A model generated the notes under the pieces. It was not told the DNA's origin. It saw only the letters and a program-made list of their open reading frames with translations, and did no database searches. The position numbers and the translations under genes are program-made. From contig NZ_JARRAG010000003.1 in assembly GCF_029589435.1 (NCBI RefSeq), forward strand, positions 116,583 to 180,582: a stretch of DNA of 64,000 nt, given 5' to 3'. Positions 50,519 through 58,051 of this stretch are shown one piece after another (position 1 is the first letter of the stretch; every line of letters starts with the position of its first letter). The stretch comes from Paludisphaera mucosa. Lineage in GTDB: Bacteria; Planctomycetota; Planctomycetia; Isosphaerales; Isosphaeraceae.

Positions 50519-50763
50519 CGCTCCCCGCCTTCGTCCCCGACCGCGCCGGCGCGTCCCGGCCGCGCCTCGGGGGCCGACCGGCCCTCGACGCGCAGCAGCA
50601 TCGCCTCCAGCTCGTTCTTCTCGTAGAGCCGATAGCCGTTCACGGGATGGCGGCGCGGCGTCAGCTTGGCGGACCGGTCCCAGTTCCGCAGGGTCTCGGC
50701 CGAGACGCCCAGGAATTCGGCCGCCCCCTTGACGGTCAGATACCCGTTCAACCGCCTCGGCAT
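50515..50763 (-). CDS. MerR-like DNA-binding regulator
   Basis: An 82-residue protein with a MerR/excisionase-type winged helix: LTVKGAAEFLGVSAETLRNW followed by DRSAKLTPRRHPVNGYRLYE. No effector domain is present beyond a short tail, so it is a minimal DNA-binding module. It is the first gene of the kaiC-kaiB-kinase operon, with its stop overlapping the kaiC start (ATGA), and is a candidate autoregulator or clock output. GGGGAG precedes the ATG. Confidence 0.88.
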   Translation of the reverse strand: MPRRLNGYLTVKGAAEFLGVSAETLRNWDRSAKLTPRRHPVNGYRLYEKNELEAMLLRVEGRSAPEARPGRAGAVGDEGGER

Positions 50764-50802
50764 GCCCCGACTCCCCGGCCCGCGCAAACCTACCCAAAGC
50801 CT

Positions 50803-50824
50803 GGTAAGCCCCAGCGAGCTTATC
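50803..50824. promoter_or_regulatory. Imperfect inverted repeat upstream of the MerR-like gene
   Basis: GGTAAGC (50803-50809) and GCTTATC (50818-50824) are inverted copies with one mismatch, separated by 8 bp and about 40 bp upstream of the start of the MerR-like gene. MerR-family proteins bind such dyads in their own promoters, so it is a candidate operator. No -35/-10 pair was assigned. Confidence 0.35.
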
Positions 50825-50960
50825 GGAAGGCCGACGCCGCGGTCAAGCGGCCCGCCGCGGCCGATCTCGGCGACCCCTCGGGGGTCGTCGTACGGCGGGT
50901 CGCCAGGCCGTCGGAGGAGCATCGGAACGTCGCACGGCGGGATGAATCGCGAACACGCGG

Positions 50961-53057
50961 TCAATCCGGGGATTCGACCGTCCATTCGCACTCGTAGACG
51001 TAGCCCGCCTCCGCATTGACGATCGACCAGGCGATGATCGAGCCGTAGGGATGGTCGATCGTATACTGCGACTCGATCTCCCGGACCGTGGCAGGGTCTC
51101 CCGCGGCGTAGCGGATGAGGCGGTAGTCCTTGTACGGCCGCGATTCCGGGAAGAGGACCCACACCGAGGCCTGCTCGGTCGCGGCGGGCGGCGAGTACCG
51201 CAGCCAGTTCTCGTGCGCGCCCTTGCGCGCCTCGAAGTCGTGGACGGTCGCCTCGATCTCGACGTCGATCGGGCTCCCGGCCCGAACCTTGGACACGTCG
51301 AACGCGAGTTCCCAGGTGGTCTCCGACTTGCCGGTTTCGGGGGGGATGCGGCGCACGACGGGCTTCAGCTTTTCCGGGCCGCCCTGGAAGTCGATCCGAT
51401 CGAAGGGGACGCGGGGGTACTGAAGGACGAACACGGACTCGTCCCCCCGTTTCTTGATGCGGACCCGCCTGTAATAGTGCGCGGCGTCCCGCGACTTCGA
51501 CCGCCGCCAGTCGCGCAGGTCGACGATGCTGGTGTCGCTCAGGAACTCGAACCCGCGGTAGTCCACGTTCCGGGACGCCTGGGCGACCTCCTGGACCGGG
51601 AGCGGGGTCCACGACGGGGCGGTCGTCCGCTGGACGATCTCCAGGATCTTGCGGAAGTCCGGGCTGCCGTGGGTGATCGCGTCGACGATCACGGCGTTGG
51701 CGTTCGCCTGCCGTCGGTAGCGGTACAACGCCACCGGGAGCACGCCGAGCAGCAGGACGAGCAGCGGGATGTAGACGTAGGTGGGCCAGTCGTGGAGGTC
51801 GAGCAGCGTGCTCCAGACGCGACGATTCGCCGAGCCGCGGAGCTGCTGGGCCTGTCGAGTCACGAGGGCGGTCACGGGCGGCGAGGCGTCGCCGGGCCGG
51901 GCCGCGTCGCCGCGGGCCGTCGGCGGGTGCTGCGGATCGTCGCCGTCCGACCGCTTCATGGGGTCCCACGGCGGCGAGGAGGGCAGGCTCGACCCGTAGA
52001 GGTCGGGGCGGGTCCGGCACTGTTTCCGGGCCACGCAGTAGCCGTGCTGGACCAGCGCGGTGATCTCCAGAGGCGAGAAGCGATCGATGTCCGTCCGGAC
52101 GTTGGCCACCTCGGACTGGATGACCGCGTGGAGCGCCGTGGGGTCGTCGCCCGGCGCGACCTGGTCCAGGGACGCCACGAACAGGAAGCGGGGATCGTCC
52201 TGGAACTTCTGCTTCTCGAGCTGGCCGACGCGATCCCAGAGGATGTCGGTGGCTCGCATGGCCCGGCCGATCATCCCCAACGGCTTGGGCCGGATGATGC
52301 TGAACGTCTTGCCGACGTCGCTCACGATGATCTGGTCGAGCGACGGGTCGAGGTCCTCGATCAGGTCCATCGCCCGCACGCCCAGGTTGTCGTAGACGCC
52401 GCCGTCGGTGAACGTCTGCGGCGGGAACTCGCCATCCGAAAGCCCGAGGTCGTCGGCCGTGATCAGCGGCGGGGGGAAGAATCCCGGGAAGGCCGACGAC
52501 GCCGTGACCGCCAGCGCGATCGAGGCCAGGCGGGCCGGGAGGACTTCGACCTTGACGCCCCCGGGCGTCCGATGCTGCATGATCAGGCCGGCCTTCGTGA
52601 AGGAGCAGAGGCCCCCTTCGCTCACGTTCGTGGTGAGCAGATGCAGCTCGGGCGTATCCGGCAGCTGATGCACGCGGGCGTCGCCGTAGAGGTGCTTCGC
52701 ATACAGCTTCTCCAGCAGCCCCGTGGGCGTGAGGGCGCGGCTCGGCCCGCGGGGCGAGAGCCGCTGGAGCTGACGGAGGGGGACCAGGAACGGGATGCGC
52801 CGGGCGATCTGGTTCCGGGCGTCGGCCCGGACGAAGTCGATGATCTTCGCGGCCGCCTCGTCGAAGTCCGCCGCGGAGCCGGTGTAGCGGCCCCAATTCA
52901 GCGCGAGGTGGGCCCCCAGGATGCTGCCGCCCGAGACCGAGACGATGTGCGTCACCTCGCCGAGCCGGCCGGCGTCGTGGAGGAACCGCACGACGCCGAG
53001 GTGGAACAGGGTGGCCCGCAAGCCGCCGCCGGAGAGAGCCAGTCCGAGACGAGGCAT
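50961..53057 (-). CDS. Patatin-like phospholipase with C-terminal membrane segment
   Basis: A 698-residue protein. The patatin domain starts at the N-terminus: oxyanion motif GLALSGGGLRATLFHLG, nucleophile elbow HIVSVSGGSILGAH (GxSxG) and the Asp of the dyad in TFTDGGVYDNLG. Near residue 420 one hydrophobic helix (YIPLLVLLLGVLPVALYRY) precedes a 250-residue C-terminal domain of unknown type. ATG 53057 with AGGAGG is preferred over 53105 because the catalytic domain starts there. It is likely a lipid acyl hydrolase at the membrane; the substrate is unknown. Confidence 0.92.
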   Translation of the reverse strand: MPRLGLALSGGGLRATLFHLGVVRFLHDAGRLGEVTHIVSVSGGSILGAHLALNWGRYTGSAADFDEAAAKIIDFVRADARNQIARRIPFLVPLRQLQRLSPRGPSRALTPTGLLEKLYAKHLYGDARVHQLPDTPELHLLTTNVSEGGLCSFTKAGLIMQHRTPGGVKVEVLPARLASIALAVTASSAFPGFFPPPLITADDLGLSDGEFPPQTFTDGGVYDNLGVRAMDLIEDLDPSLDQIIVSDVGKTFSIIRPKPLGMIGRAMRATDILWDRVGQLEKQKFQDDPRFLFVASLDQVAPGDDPTALHAVIQSEVANVRTDIDRFSPLEITALVQHGYCVARKQCRTRPDLYGSSLPSSPPWDPMKRSDGDDPQHPPTARGDAARPGDASPPVTALVTRQAQQLRGSANRRVWSTLLDLHDWPTYVYIPLLVLLLGVLPVALYRYRRQANANAVIVDAITHGSPDFRKILEIVQRTTAPSWTPLPVQEVAQASRNVDYRGFEFLSDTSIVDLRDWRRSKSRDAAHYYRRVRIKKRGDESVFVLQYPRVPFDRIDFQGGPEKLKPVVRRIPPETGKSETTWELAFDVSKVRAGSPIDVEIEATVHDFEARKGAHENWLRYSPPAATEQASVWVLFPESRPYKDYRLIRYAAGDPATVREIESQYTIDHPYGSIIAWSIVNAEAGYVYECEWTVESPD

Positions 53058-53208
53058 CCTACCTCCTCCTTCATTTCGTCCCATGACGGGGTGGGAGACC
53101 CCCACCTCCGGGCGACCGCCGATATCGAAGTCCTAGCGGACGACCGCCGACGGGCCGCTCCGGCCGTGCCCGTCGGCGTACGATCCGCCCCGCGGAGCGG
53201 ACGGGCGG

Positions 53209-53604
53209 TCAGCGTCCCGGGCCGAAGCCGCCGGCGCCCAGGCCGGGCCGCACCCCGATGCCGGACGCCGGCCCGCCCAGGCCGCCGGGATTGTAGCCGG
53301 GCCGGCCGAGATCGTAGCCCCCGCCCGGATAGGCCCCGCCGGGATAGGCCCCGCCGGGATAGGCCGCGTCAGGATAGGCCCCGGCGGGATAAGCCGCGCC
53401 TGCGGCGGGCGCGGCGTAGCCGCCCGAGGGGTCGTATTGGCCCGTGGGGCTCGGGGAGGCGTACCCCGCATAGCTCTGCGTCGCGGCGTAGCAAACGGGC
53501 TGGGCCGCGGCCTTCCGCCGCCGATGGCACGCCTCCGACGTGCTCGCCCATGCGGCGACGATCAGCGAGGCCGCCAACAGACTCCGTACCAAGATGCGCG
53601 TCAT
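53209..53604 (-). CDS. Secreted low-complexity Gly/Tyr/Pro/Ala protein
   Basis: A 131-residue protein with a signal peptide (LVRSLLAASLIVAAWASTSEA). The mature part opens with a CHRRRKAAA segment and then is built from YPGGA-type pentapeptides. The central five are encoded by 15-bp tandem repeats (53327-53401). Such sequences resemble structural or sheath proteins, but no function can be assigned. Confidence 0.75.
   Translation of the reverse strand: MTRILVRSLLAASLIVAAWASTSEACHRRRKAAAQPVCYAATQSYAGYASPSPTGQYDPSGGYAAPAAGAAYPAGAYPDAAYPGGAYPGGAYPGGGYDLGRPGYNPGGLGGPASGIGVRPGLGAGGFGPGR
53327..53401 (+). repeat. Five 15-bp tandem repeats within the secreted protein gene
   Basis: Five consecutive units starting GGATAGGCC (the last GGATAAGCC) encode the repeated AYPGG-type pentapeptides on the minus strand. 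Units 1 and 2 are identical, so copy number could vary by slippage between strains. Confidence 0.8.
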
Positions 53605-53725
53605 GAGAGGTCCTCCACGGGGAGGGGACGTTCGCGTATCGGCCGCAAAATCGCGGCGGAGCGCGACGTCGCGCCGACCCCGTGCACGCCACCCTAAACC
53701 GCCCAGCCCCCGGAAGCTAGATAGT

Positions 53726-53753
53726 GAAATCCATTTATTTCAAAATGGCTTTC
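53726..53753. terminator. AT-rich hairpin, possible terminator
   Basis: GAAA-T-CCATTT pairs with AAATGG-C-TTTC around a 6-nt loop. It stands out in this GC-rich DNA and lies about 135 bp past the stop of the minus-strand gene at 53888. A role as terminator is plausible but unproven. Confidence 0.4.
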
Positions 53754-53887
53754 AACACCATACATCGATTTGATTCACGAAAGCGATGGATCGTGCATGC
53801 GTCCTGCGGCACGTCCAGCGGTGACGTCCCGCCCGGTCCCACTCGGCGCGTCGGGGTGCGGCCCGACGCCCGGATCCGGCCTGAGGA

Positions 53888-55018
53888 TCAGAACGCCTTC
53901 ACGATCGCGGTCGACATCTGGTAGTCGTACGGCTTGTCGCCGGTCAGCGGGAACTCCCAGTAGTGCAGGAAGTACCAGTTCCCCGTGATCTGGAACCGCG
54001 TCCCCGGTCCGACGGCCACGTAGGTCGGCCGGTTGCGGTCCTCGAGCGGCACGATGACGTTGCAGTTGGCGTAGAACACCAGGTCGCCGAACGCGACGTC
54101 GTGGGGCGTGAAGTAGCGGCCGATCGCCAGGTCGAAGTTCAGGTTCGTCTGCGAGGTCGACTCGCCGAACACCGGCCCCCCGGGCGTGAACACCGGGTCG
54201 GGCCGCTGGTCGTTCTTGTTCAGCGGGACGTTCACGCCGGTCCCGCCGCGCACCACCCACGCCCCGACCGGGTTGCTCCAGAACGAGTAGCGCGGGAACA
54301 CCGTCATCAGCTTGCCGCCGGTCGCGGTCTGGCCCGTCGGCACGATCGTGCCGAGCGTGAACAGCTGGGTGAAGCCCTTCGACTCCGAGAGCAGGAACGA
54401 GCCGGCGATGGACATGTCGCCGAAGTCCGACCGGAAGCCGCGCCTCGGGTCCTCGGTGCCGTTGGCCGAGACGAACGGCACGTTGAGGAACACCTCGAAG
54501 CGGCGGCTGAAAGGCAGGAAGATGCCGAAGTCGCCCCGGTAGCCCTGCCCCCCGAACGGCTTGGACAGATTGTTCTGGTAGATCGCGTCGGCGAGCCAGA
54601 GCCGATAGAAGACGCCTTCGAACGACCCCAGCCACCCATGGCGAGGCGTCAGGCCGGATTGCCCCGCGGGGCCGCCGGCCCAGGGCTCCCTCCAGCCCTC
54701 GCTGAAGAACGTGCCCAGGCTCAGGGGCCGCCAGGGGTTGGGGTCGTCCGGGTCCTCGAAGATCGACGACGCGATCGTGTCGAAGAGCCCCATCTCGACC
54801 CTGGGGGCCGCCGGCGGCGCCGCGGGGCCGGGAAGGGCGAGGGGCGGCGGGCCGGATCCCCCCTCCGCCTGCGTTTCGACGCCCGCGAAATCGGCGTAGC
54901 TCGGGGCCGGCGGCGAGGGCGCCTGCGCCCGGGCGGCGGCGGCCGAGGCGAGGCATGAGACGCCGAGCGCGGCCGCGAAGCGGAGAGCCTGCAATAGGGA
55001 GGGTCGGCTTCCTGCCAT
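53888..55018 (-). CDS. Exported beta-rich protein, outer-membrane-like
   Basis: A 376-residue protein with a signal peptide (FAAALGVSCLASAAAARAQA) and a Pro/Ala-rich linker. From about residue 100 it alternates short beta strands (GDFGIFLPFSRRFEVFLNVP; NLNFDLAIGRYFTPHDVAFG), as in outer-membrane beta-barrels of the transporter type. The C-terminus ends in Phe (STAIVKAF), which also suits an outer-membrane protein. The function is not recognised. Confidence 0.75.
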   Translation of the reverse strand: MAGSRPSLLQALRFAAALGVSCLASAAAARAQAPSPPAPSYADFAGVETQAEGGSGPPPLALPGPAAPPAAPRVEMGLFDTIASSIFEDPDDPNPWRPLSLGTFFSEGWREPWAGGPAGQSGLTPRHGWLGSFEGVFYRLWLADAIYQNNLSKPFGGQGYRGDFGIFLPFSRRFEVFLNVPFVSANGTEDPRRGFRSDFGDMSIAGSFLLSESKGFTQLFTLGTIVPTGQTATGGKLMTVFPRYSFWSNPVGAWVVRGGTGVNVPLNKNDQRPDPVFTPGGPVFGESTSQTNLNFDLAIGRYFTPHDVAFGDLVFYANCNVIVPLEDRNRPTYVAVGPGTRFQITGNWYFLHYWEFPLTGDKPYDYQMSTAIVKAF

Positions 55019-55413
55019 CGTCCCAGCTCCGGATGAGGGGGTGACGTCCTCGTCATCGCTTACGGGCGGCCGCGAAGCGGCGGCGGACGACCCCGACGGG
55101 CCTGGACTCCGCCCGACGAGGCGTGCGTCCTATCTTTTCGGATGAAGAGGATTTGCGACTTGGGCGATTCTCGATCGAACGATTGGAATCACGTTATGTT
55201 TCTTTGGCGTCTTGAAAGCGTGCGTGGCCTCGAAAGGGGTTTTCTCCAAGTCTCGATTCGCCCGCCGGGCCCGACGCTCGTCCCGAGTCCCGGCCGGAAC
55301 TCCCGACATGCCGCTGCTCAAGCGTCGCGACCTTGAAGAGAGAGCGACGACGAGGCTCATCCAGATCGTTCATCCGATCATGGACGTCCCGTCCCAGAGG
55401 CCGGGGAGCGACC
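55019..55413. other. Intergenic region, nothing recognised
   Basis: These 395 bp lie upstream of the outer-membrane-like gene and downstream of the FKBP gene. Open frames on both strands have shadow-like composition. The segment 55130-55210 is less GC-rich and could hold a promoter. No repeat was noticed. Confidence 0.4.
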
Positions 55414-55860
55414 TCAAGGCGACCATGGGCCGGGCGGAGCGGACGGGGCCGATCGGATCCCCAGCAACTCGACCTCGAAATCGAGCGTCGAGTTCGGCGG
55501 TACGGGGCCCTTCTTCGTCCCAAGGCGTCCTCGGGCGGGATGATGAGCTTTCGGATTCCTCCGCCTCATCCCCACCAGCCCGACCTCCCAGCCCCGGATG
55601 AGACCGCCCTTCCCGACGATGAACGTGCTCGGGGCGTTCCGATCCCTCGACGAGTCGAACTTCGTGCCGTCGGCCAGCGTGCCCATGTAGTGGACGGTCA
55701 CCGCGTCTCCCGCCCGGACCGGCGGGCCGGTCCCGACCTTGACCTCCTCGATGCGCGTGACGGCGGGCCTGAGGTAGGCGATCACGACGGCAGCCAGAGC
55801 CACCAGCGCCAGCATGCCGCCGATGCTGATGGTCAGGCGGGGCCTGGGAGGCTTCAGCAT
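55414..55860 (-). pseudogene. FKBP-type peptidyl-prolyl isomerase with compensating frameshifts
   Basis: A membrane-anchored FKBP (helix SIGGMLALVALAAVVIAYL) with a clear isomerase core: GDAVTVHYMGTLADGTKFDS and VPPNSTLDFEVELLG. Between these the frame reads MRRRNPKAHHPARGRLGTKK, which is unlike the family. Shifting by one base gives GIRKLIIPPEDALG, the exact FKBP pattern, and the frame returns at GTKKGPVPP. So two opposite indels, near 55562 and 55520, alter about 13 residues next to the active site. Either the assembly has two errors or the protein is damaged. ATG 55858-55860 is the likeliest start; the frame is open to 56001. Confidence 0.75.
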
Positions 55861-55961
55861 GGGTCGGACCCACCGGAAGGGGATCGATCGAGCCGGGAGG
55901 AGCGGCCCCATTGATCGATGAGACGTGACGCTCACCGACGAGGCGCCGGCGAGTCGCTTGA

Positions 55962-56627
55962 TCACTCGTAGATTTGACGCCATCTCCCCTTCACCTTCCA
56001 AACGCCTTTCGACTCGCCCAGGTAATACAGGTCGACGATCCCATGCGGCGACGGCCCATGATCCATGAGGACGACCGAAGTCTTGCCGTCGGCCGAGTAG
56101 CCCGGCAGATAGAAACGGAGGTAGCCGCGGTTGTTCGGGTATTTCTCCTCGAGAGGGCTCTTCTTGGAGGAGAGTGACGAGGGACCTGTCAGCAAGGTAT
56201 CGAGGTCGTCAAGTTGCACTCGCTCGTCGGCGATGCCGAGGTCCTTCAGCGGAAAGGGGCCCTCCTTGTTGCGCAGCTTCAGGTCTGCCAGGTGCCCCTT
56301 CGGGATCTCTCCGCCGTCCTCGAACGATTTGAGATAGAGCTGGTCGTCCGCCCTCTCCTTCAGGGATCGAGTCCTGGCGTCGACGACGACGACCTTGCCG
56401 AACTTCCGTCCGGTCCTCTTCAGGTAGACGAGGTAATTCTCGTTCAAGGGATTCTTCGGGTCCATCTCGTCGGCGATGACGGCCTCCAGGACCTTGCGGT
56501 CCCGGTCCCGCCCTTCGGGCCCTCCCGCGACGGCCAAGGTCCAGGACGCGACGCCCAGGAGCCCGGCGGCTCCGGCGGATTGGATCAGAAATCGGCGTCG
56601 GGACGAGCGGCTCAAGGGATGCTGCAT
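55962..56627 (-). CDS. Tat-exported protein, unknown
   Basis: A 221-residue protein starting at ATG 56627 with an AAAGG site. It has a twin-arginine leader (SRSSRRRFLIQSAGAAGLLG) whose DNA is nearly the same as that of the gene at 59254. The mature part is charged and mixed alpha/beta (VLEAVIADEMDPKNPLNENY; KFGKVVVVDARTRSLKERAD) and ends with a small beta domain. No domain is recognised. The frame is open to 56753, but that part lacks protein character. Confidence 0.75.
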   Translation of the reverse strand: MQHPLSRSSRRRFLIQSAGAAGLLGVASWTLAVAGGPEGRDRDRKVLEAVIADEMDPKNPLNENYLVYLKRTGRKFGKVVVVDARTRSLKERADDQLYLKSFEDGGEIPKGHLADLKLRNKEGPFPLKDLGIADERVQLDDLDTLLTGPSSLSSKKSPLEEKYPNNRGYLRFYLPGYSADGKTSVVLMDHGPSPHGIVDLYYLGESKGVWKVKGRWRQIYE

Positions 56628-56642
56628 CCTTTCTTGTTGCGG
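56544..56642 (-). repeat. Duplicated Tat-leader region, copy 1
   Basis: This 99-bp segment covers the ribosome-binding site and twin-arginine leader of the gene at 56627. It matches 59183-59281 without gaps at about 88 of 99 positions. The start codon is not in the same place in the two copies. Confidence 0.85.
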
Positions 56643-56779
56643 TTGGACGGGTGGGGCTCCCGGCGGCGCGTCGACCGGTTGAAGATCGTTGCGGAGCACG
56701 GCAGGCCGCCCCATGCGATCCCGAATCGAGGATTCGACGGGGACGTCGATCACGCGATCTTACGGAGTCTCCGTCGATA

Positions 56780-57313
56780 ATGGGATGTATGACGCAACAG
56801 GATCGAGTTGGGGGTGGATCGACCGACGGCGGCCGCGGGCCGCAGGAGTGGGGCATGGGATTTCCGGCGCGATGCAGGCTTCGGTCGATGATGATCGTCG
56901 TGGCCGCGGTCGGGATCGGCCTTGTCGCCTGGTGGCCTTCCCTGGTGGAGCCGATTTTGCTCACGGTCTCCATCTTCGGCCTGCTCGGCCCCGTCGCGGG
57001 GATCCTGATCCTCGATCTTCGATGTCCCGCCCGGGCCGTCGAGGGCGGGATCATCGGCGGGGCGGTCGGTTGAGCCGTGTCGGGAGGCCTCGTCGCCTTC
57101 GTGGCCGCGTCGGCTCAGGAAGGGGACGTGTTGGAAGTGCTGGTCTTCACGTGCCTCGTATTCATCCTAGCCTCCTACCCCGGCATCCTCGTGGGCTCGC
57201 TCGTCGGGGTGGTCGCGTCAGTGGGCACGACCCCGAGGGCCGAGGCGGCGGCGCGAGCCCTCGACTCGGACCTGGCAGAATTTCGCGCGGACGGAACATC
57301 CGAATTCTTATAG
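56780..57313 (+). pseudogene. Polytopic membrane protein interrupted by an in-frame TGA
   Basis: From ATG 56780 (or 56789) the frame gives a planctomycete-type N-terminus (RLRSMMIVVAAVGIGLVAW), helix LLTVSIFGLLGPVAGILIL and GGIIGGAVG, then TGA at 57071-57073. The same frame continues at once with AVSGGLVAFVAASAQ and two more helices (LVFTCLVFILASYPGILVG) to a stop at 57313. One gene split by a nonsense codon fits better than two genes, since the second part has no good start and begins inside a helix. A Trp codon changed to TGA is the simplest cause. Confidence 0.65.
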
Positions 57314-57344
57314 GTTTGATGTTTAAATTTGAAGACCTGGAGGA

Positions 57345-57686
57345 TCAGCTTCTCGCAAACGTCTGCTGGATCGCCTCTCCCAGAATCGTGAATTTGCGAT
57401 CATCACCGGCGAGCCGGTTGATGAACAAGTCGTCGTAGCTGCACATTATGGAAAATTGGATGGTGCCGAACCGGACCTTGACGCCCTTCTCCACAAGACT
57501 GCCGCAGCCTGGTGGCGTCCAGCCGGCATCGGGAATCGAGACGCCGTCGAAACTCTCGACCCACTGCAGAATTTCGACGGCGACATCCATCGAGTAGCGG
57601 CCTGGCGTCTTGAGCCAAAGTCGCCGCCCGGGCGTCCAATCCTCGACCAACACCTCGTCCGCCACGATCACCCCGATCAGTCTCAC
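57345..57686 (-). CDS. Hypothetical protein
   Basis: A 113-residue protein from a GTG at 57684-57686 preceded by GGGAGG. The sequence reads naturally from there (RLIGVIVADEVLVEDWTPGR; FGTIQFSIMCSYDDLFINRL). The frame is open for another 100 codons upstream, but that part is Arg/Pro-rich and shadow-like. No family is recognised. Confidence 0.55.
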   Translation of the reverse strand: MRLIGVIVADEVLVEDWTPGRRLWLKTPGRYSMDVAVEILQWVESFDGVSIPDAGWTPPGCGSLVEKGVKVRFGTIQFSIMCSYDDLFINRLAGDDRKFTILGEAIQQTFARS

Positions 57687-58051
57687 GGCCAGGCGCGGCC
57701 TCCCGCCTCGTCGAGCCAAAGTTACGACGGGCGATGGTCTGAAAGCGAGGAGAAATTCCGACCCGCCGGTGCGTCCGATGATGGGGGTCGTCTTCCGTCG
57801 GCGGATCCGGCCTGCGACGGGTGACGCATCCTGGCGTCGACCCGAGCGTAGGGCGGGGCGAGGGGTTGGCAGCGGCGGACGACGTCGGCAACCCCCGCGG
57901 ATCGTCGCATAGGGGAAGGTCCGCCCTCGCGTCGTCCCGTCGTTCGAAAAACCGCCCGGCGTTTCGCACGGGCGGTTTCGATGCACCGTTCATGTTGCGC
58001 GTCCCGCTCGGACGCACCCAGGGAGCCTGGGGGGGGATCGTCGAGCCGGCC
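57687..58051. other. Intergenic region with terminator
   Basis: No gene is seen in these 365 bp. The right end holds the terminator at 57949-57978 for the minus-strand gene that ends at 58052. A motif at 57829-57850 weakly resembles the dispersed element at 9541 and 60966, in the opposite orientation. Confidence 0.5.
57949..57978 (-). terminator. Intrinsic terminator of the 58052-61470 gene group
   Basis: AAACCGCCCG (57949-57958) and CGGGCGGTTT (57969-57978) form a 10-bp stem around a 10-nt loop. On the minus strand the stem runs into TTTTT, so it is a Rho-independent terminator for the gene that ends at 58052. Confidence 0.88.

Noticed and set aside
55130..55360. 76-codon minus-strand frame in the 55019-55413 gap
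   Set aside because: Arg/Ser-rich composition and no ribosome-binding site.
57820..57850. Third copy of the dispersed element seen at 9541 and 60966
   Set aside because: Only weak similarity in the opposite orientation, within chance for GC-rich DNA.
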